NCBI RefSeq assembly: GCF_900107735.1
Contig: NZ_FNQV01000006.1
Span: forward strand, 122,290 to 186,289
Length of the DNA: 64,000 nucleotides
Origin: Bowdeniella nasicola
GTDB lineage: Bacteria; Actinomycetota; Actinomycetes; Actinomycetales; Actinomycetaceae
Direction: 5' to 3'
The notes under the pieces are model-generated. The model ran no database searches. It was not told the DNA's origin and worked only from the letters and a program-made list of their open reading frames with translations. The position numbers and the translations under genes were made by a program. This document shows, one piece after another, positions 17,682 through 25,923 of this stretch (position 1 is its first letter; the number at the start of each line of letters is the position of its first letter).

Positions 17682-18257
17682 TTACAAGATCTGCGTGAGC
17701 ATCTCGCGTGCCGTTTGCCGCACATCGCGTCCCTCGGACAGCGCCGAGACGGCCGAGCCGTCGACGACGGCGACGATGAGCTGGGGCGAGACGTCGATCC
17801 CGACGTGGCACAGCACCCGCGCGATGGCGTCATCGAGCTGCTCACGCCCGGCCGCATAGGCGGTTGCCACCGGCGCGGTGCGGGCGGCCTCCAGCAGCTG
17901 GAGGTAGTGGTTTTCGAGGCTGTCGGTCGGCGGCAGGCAGGCGCGCAGGATGAGCGAAATTGCCTCGTCCTTCGTCTCGGGCGCCGCCGATTTCTCGATG
18001 TCCTCGGCCACCTTTTCGGCGCGCCGAGCCCACATCCGGATGTTGACCTTGCCCGCCTCGGTGAGGAGCTCATCGAGGCCGGAGAAGTAGTACGTCGTCG
18101 CCGAAAGCGAGCACCCCACTCTTCGTGCGACGGCGCGGTGAGAGACGGCGACGGGCCCCTCCTCGCGGATAATTGCCGCCGCCGCTTCCACGAGCGCCAT
18201 CCGTCGCAGTTCGCCGCGGGCGCGCCGCGCAACCGGGGTCGATGGGGTCTCAGTCAT
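17682..18257 (-). CDS. TetR-family transcriptional regulator
   Basis: 191 residues. The N-terminal helix-turn-helix is RRMALVEAAAAIIREEGPVA followed by SHRAVARRVGCSLSATTYYF, the classic TetR recognition helix. The C-terminal ligand domain is unassigned. The ATG at 18257 is preferred because longer forms would overlap the MHS transporter gene. It is 43 bp after the transporter on the same strand, so it may regulate the transporter/amidinotransferase block. Confidence 0.87.
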   Translation of the reverse strand: MTETPSTPVARRARGELRRMALVEAAAAIIREEGPVAVSHRAVARRVGCSLSATTYYFSGLDELLTEAGKVNIRMWARRAEKVAEDIEKSAAPETKDEAISLILRACLPPTDSLENHYLQLLEAARTAPVATAYAAGREQLDDAIARVLCHVGIDVSPQLIVAVVDGSAVSALSEGRDVRQTAREMLTQIL

Positions 18258-18300
18258 TGTCTTCGTCTCAGCTCGTCGTTGAACGTATCTGTTCTTGAGC

Positions 18301-19644
18301 CTACTCAGTGCGCAGCGGTTCGTGCGACCGCTCCTTGGCAGCAATCATTCCCGCGAGCGCCATCACCGCGACGGCCACGAGGTACCAGGCCGGAGCCAGC
18401 TTACTTCCGGTGGCACTGATAAGCCACGTCGAGATTGCAGCGGCGGTCCCACCAAAGATCGCGTTCGCCAAATTGAAACTGAGCGCGAAACCCGTGTACC
18501 GCACCTTAGTCGGGAACGTTTCCGCCAGGAACGTGGCAAGCGTGCCATCGTTTGCCGTGAGCAGGATATTGAACACCACCAGCACGGCAAGCACTGGGAT
18601 GAATGTAGGCGTGCCCAAGACCAAGAACAGCGGAACAGTCAACACAATGAAGCCAACGCACGCCGAAATGAGCATCCGGCGCCGCCCAACCATGTCGGAC
18701 AGGTGTCCCATTCCGAAGATCGACGCGACGTAGACGGCGAGCGCGATCGACTGCGCGATGAATGCAGGCGTCTCCCGCATTCCAAGCTCCTCAGTTAGGT
18801 ACGTCGGCATGTACGACAGAACGAGATAGAACGCGACAGCGTTAAGAGTGGCCACACCAAACGCGATCGCGAGTTCGTGGAAGTGATGTTTAAAGACATA
18901 GGTGACTGGCACCTTCACGTCAGTATCTTCTTCCCCGCTTTCGATCTGGTCCTGCATTTCGCGATACGCGGGAGAGTCCTCCAAGTGAGTTCTGATGTAG
19001 CGTCCGACGAGACCTAGGGGGAGCGCCAACAGGAACGGAATGCGCCATCCCCAGCTATGAATTTGCTCAAGAGTTAAAACCCCGTACATCCCCGTAACGA
19101 ACAGGGATCCGACGAGAAGGCCGGTTGCCGTAGAGGCGGGTACGAAAGAGGTGTACATACCGCGCTTTTCTGTTGGCGCATATTCCGCCAGGAAGGTCGC
19201 CGCGCCGGCATATTCACCCGAGGCGGAAAAGCCCTGGATCATGCGGAATACGAGCAGCAACAAGGGGGCTGCTAAACCGATTGTGGCATAGGGTGGGATG
19301 AGTGCGATCATGAATGTCGCGCCGGTCATTAAGAGAATTGACCAGCTCAATGCCCAGCGCCGCCCGTACTTATCTCCCCAGGTGCCCCACATCATCGCGC
19401 CGATTGGTCGCAGGATGAAGGACAGTGCAAATATAGAGAATGTTGCGATTCGCTGCGCTACGGGGTCTGCCAGGGGAAAGAAAACCTGCCCGATAACCAC
19501 AGCTAAATAGCCGTACGTTGCGTAGTCAAACCACTCAACGAAATTCCCAATAAAACTTGCCGTCGCTGCCTTCCGCAGGGCATGGTGCTGCTCCCCGCTA
19601 GTGGGACCGCGGCCACCTCTGTCCCCCTGATCACTGCCTGACAT
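18301..19644 (-). CDS. MFS transporter, metabolite:H+ symporter (MHS) family
   Basis: 447 residues with about 12 membrane spans. The N-terminus SFIGNFVEWFDYATYGYLAVVIGQVFFP and the loop GDKYGRRWALSWSILLMTG are hallmarks of the MHS group (ProP, KgtP, ShiA), which import proline, betaines, alpha-ketoglutarate or similar charged small molecules with protons. Codon use looks more A/T-tolerant than neighbours by eye. It follows the EamA transporter gene across a hairpin. A role in importing a zwitterionic guanidino compound for the arc/amidinotransferase genes is an inference from context. Confidence 0.88.
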   Translation of the reverse strand: MSGSDQGDRGGRGPTSGEQHHALRKAATASFIGNFVEWFDYATYGYLAVVIGQVFFPLADPVAQRIATFSIFALSFILRPIGAMMWGTWGDKYGRRWALSWSILLMTGATFMIALIPPYATIGLAAPLLLLVFRMIQGFSASGEYAGAATFLAEYAPTEKRGMYTSFVPASTATGLLVGSLFVTGMYGVLTLEQIHSWGWRIPFLLALPLGLVGRYIRTHLEDSPAYREMQDQIESGEEDTDVKVPVTYVFKHHFHELAIAFGVATLNAVAFYLVLSYMPTYLTEELGMRETPAFIAQSIALAVYVASIFGMGHLSDMVGRRRMLISACVGFIVLTVPLFLVLGTPTFIPVLAVLVVFNILLTANDGTLATFLAETFPTKVRYTGFALSFNLANAIFGGTAAAISTWLISATGSKLAPAWYLVAVAVMALAGMIAAKERSHEPLRTE

Positions 19645-19698
19645 GAAATTTCACCTTCTAGTTCGGATGATAATCTTCACCATCGAAGATCGCTAAGT

Positions 19699-19740
19699 GT
19701 CGTCGGCGGCAGGCCCATCCGATTTCCTGCCGCCGACGAC
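19699..19740 (-). terminator. Hairpin after the EamA transporter gene
   Basis: Perfect 15-bp stem (19699-19713 with 19726-19740) and 12-nt loop, 14 bp beyond the transporter stop. No T-tract follows. It sits between two same-strand genes, so it may attenuate rather than end transcription into the MHS gene. Confidence 0.65.
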
Positions 19741-19754
19741 GTCATATCCGGTTG

Positions 19755-20816
19755 TTATACCGGTGTCCCTGCCGGCGGGGCAGCGCGCTGGCTTCGCCGT
19801 TTACGAGCCTTCGATAGCTCGCCGAAAACGGGGCCCATACCACCGACGATGATCAAGAGTCCTCCAATAGCGCCGATCAGGGTGAGTGATTCCTTCCAGA
19901 TCAAGGCACCAAGAATCAACGCAACAACGCACTCCCAGTACGCGATTGTTGACAACTCAACTGCGAGGAGATGTTTGCCCGCGACGACAAGCAATCCGAT
20001 AGCGAACAGGCCGCAGACCAAGAACAGGACGACTGCCCACAGCCAGTTTGTCCCCGTCATCACGGAAAGCGGGTTCGTGTCATCCAGCGTCGTCATGCGG
20101 AAAATCATCACGACGATGGCACCGATAGCACCGAAGATGAAGTTCCAGAAACCACGCACCTCGGAATCAATGTCGCCGCGATAGCGGTAGAAAAAGAGCG
20201 CTAGTCCGTAGAACACTCCCGATCCGAGTCCGAAGATGTCACCCATGACCTTGTTCGGGAATGCCGGGTCCGACCCGAGCTGCAACCCGATTTCAAGCCC
20301 GGCACCGGTTGTGTAGTTAATGATGCCAATCGTCATGAGCATGCCGATGAAGACTAGCCCTAGGAACCCAGCATTCTTCAGTGAAATCTTCTCCTTGAGA
20401 AAGATCCAGGCGAGAATTGCTGAGAACAATGGCCCTGTATAGATCAAGAAAACAGCGTTGGCGATCGAGGTCATCAACGTCGACGATACGTACAGGGCAA
20501 GGGACGTACCGATCGCGAGGCCACCGGCGATAACGGTAAAAGATAGCTTAGTTTCCTTGAGCTTTGGGAGTTTCTTCACCGCCAAGATAATTAACAACAT
20601 GCCGATCGCACCGGTTGTCATGCGACCAAAAGCAAGAAAATCTCCGATGATATATCTATTTCCATCGGGATCAATTGGCGTCGCTAAGCGCCCAAGTGTT
20701 CCTACGAGACCCATTCCGGTGGCCGATAGGAGCATGGCGACGAAACCGAGCTTTTTGTTCATAATCTGAGTTGGAAGTACTGTTCCGTCAGGAGCGACTG
20801 CTGTCGTGTTATTCAT
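19755..20816 (-). CDS. EamA/DMT-superfamily transporter
   Basis: 353 residues with about ten membrane spans in two homologous halves (first starting KKLGFVAMLLSATGMGLVGTLGRL, second near GDIFGLGSGVFYGLALFFYRYRG), the EamA duplication. Loop FLIYTGPLFSAILAWIFLKEKI and YWECVVALILGALIWKESLT are the two EamA signature ends. Most relatives export amino acids or metabolites. Position after the amidinotransferase suggests export of an arc-pathway product such as glycine or ornithine; this is inference. Composition looks lower in GC than flanking genes. Confidence 0.88.
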   Translation of the reverse strand: MNNTTAVAPDGTVLPTQIMNKKLGFVAMLLSATGMGLVGTLGRLATPIDPDGNRYIIGDFLAFGRMTTGAIGMLLIILAVKKLPKLKETKLSFTVIAGGLAIGTSLALYVSSTLMTSIANAVFLIYTGPLFSAILAWIFLKEKISLKNAGFLGLVFIGMLMTIGIINYTTGAGLEIGLQLGSDPAFPNKVMGDIFGLGSGVFYGLALFFYRYRGDIDSEVRGFWNFIFGAIGAIVVMIFRMTTLDDTNPLSVMTGTNWLWAVVLFLVCGLFAIGLLVVAGKHLLAVELSTIAYWECVVALILGALIWKESLTLIGAIGGLLIIVGGMGPVFGELSKARKRRSQRAAPPAGTPV

Positions 20817-20889
20817 GATGATCCTTCACAGGGTTGCGGCAGCACTCACTCACCTATGAGCAAGTACAGCGGATGATGTGACTGCACAG

Positions 20890-20918
20890 CATGACTGGAC
20901 CACCTCTAGCCAGTCATG
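20890..20918. other. Hairpin in the leader of the EamA transporter gene
   Basis: Perfect 9-bp inverted repeat CATGACTGG / CCAGTCATG (20890-20898 with 20910-20918) with an 11-nt loop, about 75 bp before the transporter ATG on the minus strand. It could be an operator or leader structure. No T-tract follows. Its role is unknown. Confidence 0.45.
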
Positions 20919-20999
20919 AGAAAAGAAATGCAAGCTCCCAGTGGAACCTAGACGCACCACTGCGTTGTGTAGTCCTGCAAGCCGTTCGTCGTTTCCACC

Positions 21000-21031
21000 G
21001 GTGGTGGCGCAGATGCTCCTGCGCCACCACC
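21000..21031 (-). terminator. Hairpin after the amidinotransferase gene
   Basis: Perfect 13-bp stem (21000-21012 with 21019-21031) and 6-nt loop located 45 bp after the amidinotransferase stop on the minus strand. The stem is GC-rich but no T-tract follows, so full termination is doubtful. Confidence 0.6.
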
Positions 21032-21075
21032 TTGGGGGGAAGGATGCTAGCCACTAGGCAGCTAGCGAGTGCGAA

Positions 21076-22203
21076 CTAGACGAGGGTCGGGTCCTCAACC
21101 TGGTTCGGGAAGTAATCCTCGCAGCCACCTTCGCGGTAGACGTCGGCGGTCGCGCAGTGCAGGGCACCGCCGAAGGCGTAGGCGTCGCGGAAGGGCACGG
21201 GGATCGGGTTCATGCCGAGCTTGTCCATCTGCTCGAGCTGGTTGTGCTCCGAAGCCTCAACGATCACGTTCTTGTGGTCGAGGACGAGGCAGTTCATCGA
21301 CAGCCAGACCGAGGAGTAGCACAGCGGCGGCGGGGTCTCGTGAGCCGGCATCGCGGCGTCGACGATCTCCCAGTCGTTGGCCTCGAAGATCTTGCGCTGC
21401 TCTTCGGGCAGACGACGGTGCGGGTTGTTGATGATCAGGCCCGGGCGCAGCGGCACGAAGGTCGCGTCGATGTGGATCGGGTAGGGATCGCCGGGGAAGT
21501 TCACGGCGTGGATCCGCAGATCCGGGTACTTGCGCTTGAACCACTCCATGGCCTTACGGTTCGTGGTCAGGCCATGCTGGATGAAGAGGTCCTTGCCGAG
21601 GCGCAGCACGTCGGCGGCGTCGAACAGAATTTCTTCTTCAGTGGTCACGAAGTCCTTGTTGGCGGTGCGCTCGAGACGCTCCTCCAGCGAGATCTTCTCA
21701 TCGTAGTAGTTGTGCTTGTAGGACTTGTCCGTCAGGCGCGGGCGCGGTGCCTGCGACCACAGGAACTCCGGGTCCTCGTTGAAGTACTGGCTGAGCAGCG
21801 GCCAGTAGGCCAGGTACTCCCAGTAGCGGCAACGGAAAGACATGGGAGCGGCAATGATCTCCGAACCAATGGTGAGCAGCACGTCACGGGGCGGCATGCA
21901 GGTCATCATTGAGTCAGTACGGAAATCAGGGGTAATAACAGGCTGGTTCCACTGCAGCGGCGTGGGGCGGTCAACCTTGACACCGTGCTCTTCAAGAACC
22001 TTTGCGAGGTTGTCGAGCTGAGCATTAGCCTTCTCAACGGTCTCGAGAGGACGGGGTCCCCACATGCCGCGCATTTCCGAGTCCACCGGCACCTTCTCCG
22101 AGGTGGCAGGCTCTTCATTCGGGATGACCGAGTTATCCGCACGACCAACAATCACGTGCTTGAGCGGGTCAAAGTCGTTCCATGAATTGACGATCTTCGC
22201 CAT
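21076..22203 (-). CDS. Arginine:glycine-type amidinotransferase (AGAT family)
   Basis: Transfers an amidino group reversibly between arginine and an amine acceptor. 375 residues without a transit peptide. The N-terminus WNDFDPLKHVIVGRADNSVIP and the active-site blocks match human AGAT closely: D195 in FDAADVLR, H244 in HIDATF, C350 in GGALHCATADVYREG. The D-H spacing is 49, as in human AGAT (254/303), and H-C is 106 against 104. The substrate block SSVWLSMNCLVLD is also AGAT-like. It lies fourth in a row with arcA, arcB and arcC, an unusual partner. The acceptor could be glycine, or another amine; inosamine (StrB-type) use cannot be excluded, though no aminoglycoside genes are nearby. Confidence 0.92.
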   Translation of the reverse strand: MAKIVNSWNDFDPLKHVIVGRADNSVIPNEEPATSEKVPVDSEMRGMWGPRPLETVEKANAQLDNLAKVLEEHGVKVDRPTPLQWNQPVITPDFRTDSMMTCMPPRDVLLTIGSEIIAAPMSFRCRYWEYLAYWPLLSQYFNEDPEFLWSQAPRPRLTDKSYKHNYYDEKISLEERLERTANKDFVTTEEEILFDAADVLRLGKDLFIQHGLTTNRKAMEWFKRKYPDLRIHAVNFPGDPYPIHIDATFVPLRPGLIINNPHRRLPEEQRKIFEANDWEIVDAAMPAHETPPPLCYSSVWLSMNCLVLDHKNVIVEASEHNQLEQMDKLGMNPIPVPFRDAYAFGGALHCATADVYREGGCEDYFPNQVEDPTLV

Positions 22204-22316
22204 GGTGTAACTCCTTCTTTCTCTGGCGCGCTACGTTACGCACCAGGCTGGGTGACGCACGAGGATCATGCGTCGGCTTGGTTCCGTTCCCCAGGTGGGG
22301 GTCGGAGGTTTGAGGA

Positions 22317-22350
22317 GGTGGGCGGAAGTGGTTGCTCCCTTCCGCCCACC
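22317..22350 (-). terminator. Hairpin between arcC and the amidinotransferase gene
   Basis: Perfect 12-bp stem (22317-22328 with 22339-22350), 10-nt loop, 6 bp after the arcC stop on the minus strand. No T-tract. It may reduce read-through from arcABC into the amidinotransferase gene, which then has 100 bp of leader of its own. Confidence 0.65.
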
Positions 22351-22355
22351 GCGGA

Positions 22356-23285
22356 TTAGGCTTCGCGCGGGTAGGTACCGTCGCGGGTGATGATCGTGCC
22401 GGCTTCGCCAGCGATGATCTTTTGGGCGTCAGCTAGGCGGCCGATGGCAGCGACGCCGCCGGTGGCTTCGACGAACTGGATGGCTGCTTCAACCTTCGGC
22501 CCCATGGAACCGGCAGCAAACCCTTGCTCGCGCAGTTCATCTGGAGTCGCGCGGTTTATCTCCCGCTGTTCGGGGGTGCCCCAGTTTTCCATGACGGCGG
22601 GAACGTCGGTCAGGACAATGAACATGTCCGCCCCGAGTTCCTCCGAGAGCACCGCACCGGAACGGTCCTTATCGATCACGGCCTCAACGCCGACGAGCTT
22701 GCCGGACTCATCCTGCTTCACCGGGATACCGCCACCACCGGAGCAGATGACCGTGGTGCCCGCGCCCACAAGTTCCTTGATCGTCTTGATCTCAACGATC
22801 GACTTGGGGATCGGGGAGCCCACCACGCGGCGGAAGTAGGGCCCATCGGCCTTCATCACCCAGCCACGCTCGGCCTCGAATTCCTTGGCCTGCTCTTCGG
22901 TGTAGACCTCGCCGACGAACTTCGTTGGGTTGTCGAAGGCGGGATCATCGGCGTCGACGAGGGTCTGGTTGATCGTGCAGACGACCTCGCGGTCTGGCAG
23001 CGCGTTCTTCAGCGCGTGCTGCAGCCAGTACCCGATCATGCCCTGCGTCATCGCGCCGAGCGTGTCGAAGGGGTAAGGCTCGGAGAGCTTGGGATCGTTG
23101 GCCGACTGCAATGCGATGACGCCGACCTGCGGGCCATTGCCGTGAGTAATCACGAGTTCATGTTCCTCGGCAACGGGTGCAAGGGCATCGACGGCGGTGT
23201 TGACGTTATCGATCTGGATGCGGGCGTCAGGTTTCTGGCCCCGCTCCAGCATGGCGTTTCCGCCGAGTGCTACGACAATGCGCAT
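22356..23285 (-). CDS. arcC: Carbamate kinase
   Basis: Last step of the arginine deiminase pathway: carbamoyl phosphate + ADP gives ATP, CO2 and NH3. 309 residues. Motifs MRIVVALGGNAML, VITHGNGPQVG, CSGGGGIPV and GSMGPKVEAAIQFVE are typical of the amino-acid-kinase fold enzyme. The ATG at 23285 lies 4 bp after the arcB stop and uses a GGGGAG site inside the arcB end, so translation is coupled. Confidence 0.97.
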   Translation of the reverse strand: MRIVVALGGNAMLERGQKPDARIQIDNVNTAVDALAPVAEEHELVITHGNGPQVGVIALQSANDPKLSEPYPFDTLGAMTQGMIGYWLQHALKNALPDREVVCTINQTLVDADDPAFDNPTKFVGEVYTEEQAKEFEAERGWVMKADGPYFRRVVGSPIPKSIVEIKTIKELVGAGTTVICSGGGGIPVKQDESGKLVGVEAVIDKDRSGAVLSEELGADMFIVLTDVPAVMENWGTPEQREINRATPDELREQGFAAGSMGPKVEAAIQFVEATGGVAAIGRLADAQKIIAGEAGTIITRDGTYPREA

Positions 23286-23289
23286 CTGG

Positions 23290-24291
23290 CTACTCCCCAA
23301 GGGTTGCGACCATAACGGCCTTGATGGTGTGCATGCGGTTTTCGGCCTGATCGAAGACGACCGACTGCGGGCCTTCGAAGACCTCGTCGGAGACCTCCAT
23401 CGATTCCAGCCCCGTTTTTTGGTAGATGTCTTCGCCGACGACGGTATTGCGGTCGTGGAAGGCGGGCAGGCAGTGCAGGAACTTGGCGTTCGGGTTGCCG
23501 GTGGCATCCATGAGCTTCTGGTTGACCTGATAGTCCTTCAGCAGCGCGATGCGCTCGTCCCAAACCTCCTTGGGCTCACCCATGGAGACCCACACGTCGG
23601 CGTAGAGGAAGTCGCAGCCCTTCACGCCCTCGAGCGGGTCGTCGGTGTGGGTGACCTTGCCGCCGGTCTTCTCGGCGATTTCGTTCGCCTTGTCGATCCA
23701 CTTCTGCTCGTTCCACAGCTCCTTCGGACCGACGATGCGCACGTCCATGCCGAGCATGACGCCCGCGATCATCAGGGAGTTGGAGATGTTGTTACGGCCA
23801 TCGCCGAGGTAGGCGAAGGAGATCTCGTTGTAGGGCTTGCCCGAGTGTTCCTTCATCGTCAGCTGGTCACACAGCATCTGGGTCGGGTGCCAGTCATCGG
23901 TCAGGCCGTTCCACACCGGGACGCCGGACAGTTCGGCCAGCGTCTCGACGTGGGACTGTTCCTTGCCGCGGAATTCGATGCCGTCGTAGTAGCGGCCAAG
24001 GACACGAGCGGTATCGGCGACAGATTCCTTGTGGCCCATCTGCGAGGAGACCGGATCCAGGTAGGTAATGTGCGCGCCCTGATCGTAGGCAGCCACTTCA
24101 AAGGAGCACCGGGTCCGCGTGGAGGTCTTTTCGAAGATGAGCGCGATGTTCTTGTCCTTGAGGTGCTTTTCCTCTCGGCCTTCCTTCTTGGCGGCCTTGA
24201 GCTCTTCGGCGAGCTCCAGGAGCGACAGCCACTCTTCGGGGGTGAAATCCAGTTCCTTGAGGAAGTGCCGGCCGTGCAGTGCGTGCTTCAT
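23290..24291 (-). CDS. arcB: Ornithine carbamoyltransferase (catabolic)
   Basis: Phosphorolyses citrulline to ornithine and carbamoyl phosphate in this context. 333 residues. Carbamoyl-phosphate loop [24 protein letters not shown], ornithine loop DVWVSMGEP, and HCLPAFHD are all present. The length, N-terminus and position between arcA and arcC favour the catabolic form, but the anabolic role cannot be excluded by sequence alone. Confidence 0.95.
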   Translation of the reverse strand: MKHALHGRHFLKELDFTPEEWLSLLELAEELKAAKKEGREEKHLKDKNIALIFEKTSTRTRCSFEVAAYDQGAHITYLDPVSSQMGHKESVADTARVLGRYYDGIEFRGKEQSHVETLAELSGVPVWNGLTDDWHPTQMLCDQLTMKEHSGKPYNEISFAYLGDGRNNISNSLMIAGVMLGMDVRIVGPKELWNEQKWIDKANEIAEKTGGKVTHTDDPLEGVKGCDFLYADVWVSMGEPKEVWDERIALLKDYQVNQKLMDATGNPNAKFLHCLPAFHDRNTVVGEDIYQKTGLESMEVSDEVFEGPQSVVFDQAENRMHTIKAVMVATLGE

Positions 24292-24324
24292 AGTGTGTTC
24301 TTTCTCTGGGTAGGGCTGTGGTGG

Positions 24325-25548
24325 TTAGATTCCGTCGCGTTCGATCGGGCAGCTCATGCAACGCGGTCCTCCGCGACCGCGGCCGAGTTCAGACCCGGGA
24401 ACTTCGATAACCTCGATACCCTGCTTGCGCAGGTAGGTGTTCGAAGCGACGTTGCGCTCATAGCCGACGACGACGCCGGGCTTGACCGCGAGTAGGTTGC
24501 ATCCGTCGTCCCACTGCTCGCGCTCTGCCTGCAAGGAATCCTGCGGCGTGGTCAGCACGCGGATTTCGGGCAGATCGAGAGCGTCAGCGATGACGTCGAA
24601 CATGGTGTCGGGAGAGTTGTAGGTGACGTCGAGCTTGCCAGAGGATTCCCCGGGGCGAATGGTGTTCGACGCCAGCATGCCGAGGTTGCCGTACGCGGTG
24701 AACGATTCCTCATCAACCATCGTCATGACGGTATCGAGGTGCATCATCGCGCGTTCGCTCGGCATATGAAGTGCCACGATGCGCTCTGCACGTCCGGCAT
24801 CAAAGAGTTGCCGGGCAAGCCGTTCAACACCCTGGGGCGTGGTGCGTTCCGACATTCCGACAAGGACGGAGCCCTTGCCGATCACGAGGACGTCGCCGCC
24901 CTCGATCGCTGCCGGCCCTTCCTGGGTCGCGGTTGACCAGTTGTTGAATTCCTTATCGGCGAACTTCGGATGCCACCGGTAGATGGCTTCGTAATTGATG
25001 GTTTCGCGTTGCCGCGCATCCATCCTCATCGAGTTCACCGACACCCCGTCATAGACCCAGCACGACGTATCCCGGGTGAAGAGGTGGTTAGGCAACGGCG
25101 TCAGGGCGAAATCATCGGGCCCGAGCATGTCCAGGACGACGGACTTGGGATCGCCGACCTCCTTAAACAGCTCCTGCTTCGTCATGCCCCCAACGAGGAC
25201 CGCCGCAAGTTTGTCCGATTCCAACCGGTCTGCGTAGTTTCGCAGCGCATCCGTGGTGGACAGCCCATAGCGGCGTTCGTCGAAAACATGATCAAGAATG
25301 TGGGCCCGTGCGTCCGGGATGTCCAGCGTCTCCGAAAGCAGATCTTGGAAGTACAGAACTTCACAACCCTGCTCGCGCAGAGCGTCAGCAAACATGTCGT
25401 GCTCTCGTTGGGCTTCTTTCAGCCATACGATGTCGTCGAAAAGAAGTTGATCTTTATTCGACGGGGTAAGACGAGCAAGTTCCTGACCGGGGCGATGAAT
25501 GATTACCTGATGAAGTTGTCCAACTTCGGAATCAACGTGGTACGTCAT
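24325..25548 (-). CDS. arcA: Arginine deiminase
   Basis: Hydrolyses arginine to citrulline and ammonia. 407 residues. Guanidino-group-modifying fold with [34 protein letters not shown] and the nucleophile C397 in [10 protein letters not shown]. First gene of arcA-arcB-arcC. It starts 33 bp before arcB. The 375 bp upstream region holds repeats that look like operators. Confidence 0.97.
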   Translation of the reverse strand: MTYHVDSEVGQLHQVIIHRPGQELARLTPSNKDQLLFDDIVWLKEAQREHDMFADALREQGCEVLYFQDLLSETLDIPDARAHILDHVFDERRYGLSTTDALRNYADRLESDKLAAVLVGGMTKQELFKEVGDPKSVVLDMLGPDDFALTPLPNHLFTRDTSCWVYDGVSVNSMRMDARQRETINYEAIYRWHPKFADKEFNNWSTATQEGPAAIEGGDVLVIGKGSVLVGMSERTTPQGVERLARQLFDAGRAERIVALHMPSERAMMHLDTVMTMVDEESFTAYGNLGMLASNTIRPGESSGKLDVTYNSPDTMFDVIADALDLPEIRVLTTPQDSLQAEREQWDDGCNLLAVKPGVVVGYERNVASNTYLRKQGIEVIEVPGSELGRGRGGPRCMSCPIERDGI

Positions 25549-25607
25549 TGTTCCTACGCTCTCTCGTGGGTCTCACGTGGTCGGTACGTGTTCAGTCTCT
25601 CCTTTCT

Positions 25608-25691
25608 GGTACGACCGTACTAGGGACGTTGGTCCCAGATCATTTCAATTCCGCAGAATTCTGCGGAAAACTTCCGGTACGACCGTGCTAG
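25608..25691 (-). promoter_or_regulatory. arcA control region: 20-bp palindrome between two direct repeats
   Basis: GGTACGACCGTACTAG at 25608-25623 is repeated with one change at 25676-25691. Centred between them is a perfect 20-bp palindrome, TTCCGCAGAA and its complement (25649-25668), and a small GGGAC/GTCCC inverted repeat at 25624-25636. The arrangement, 60-140 bp before the arcA ATG, looks like paired activator or repressor sites around a promoter. It does not resemble the usual ArgR box. The binding protein is unknown. Confidence 0.6.
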
Positions 25692-25923
25692 CTTCTACGG
25701 AGAAAGCCATTGATCGTTACCATTCTGTCACCCGCAAGTGTGTCACAGCGACGCCGACAAGGCACGAGAATCTCCCTGGGAATACCCTGAAAATCCCGCA
25801 CCTTGGGATATCCACGGCAGGGATATCGAGTGGCCACTAAATTCACGCCACACCACCTGATCGGATCAAGAATTCCCGTAGTTGCTAATTCGGGAATAGT
25901 AATGCGGTGAGGTACGAGCCGGT
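25692..25923. other. Rest of the arcA upstream region; no gene seen
   Basis: No convincing ORF. It contains a 7-bp inverted repeat ATTCCCG/CGGGAAT (25874-25880, 25893-25899) just after the stop of the next minus-strand gene, possibly a weak terminator, and another GGTACGA-like string near 25912. Confidence 0.5.

Noticed and set aside
20820..21000. Possible guanidine-I riboswitch before the EamA transporter gene
   Set aside because: Tempting given the arginine/guanidino context and the string CTAGGTTCC on the minus strand, but the other conserved blocks of the ykkC motif are not found. A covariance search would decide.
21076..22203. Streptomycin-type inosamine amidinotransferase as first choice
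   Set aside because: No aminocyclitol biosynthesis genes are near and the active-site spacing and substrate block match AGAT; kept only as an alternative.
25608..25691. ArgR box before arcA
   Set aside because: The palindrome lacks the A/T-rich core and the spacing of known ARG boxes.
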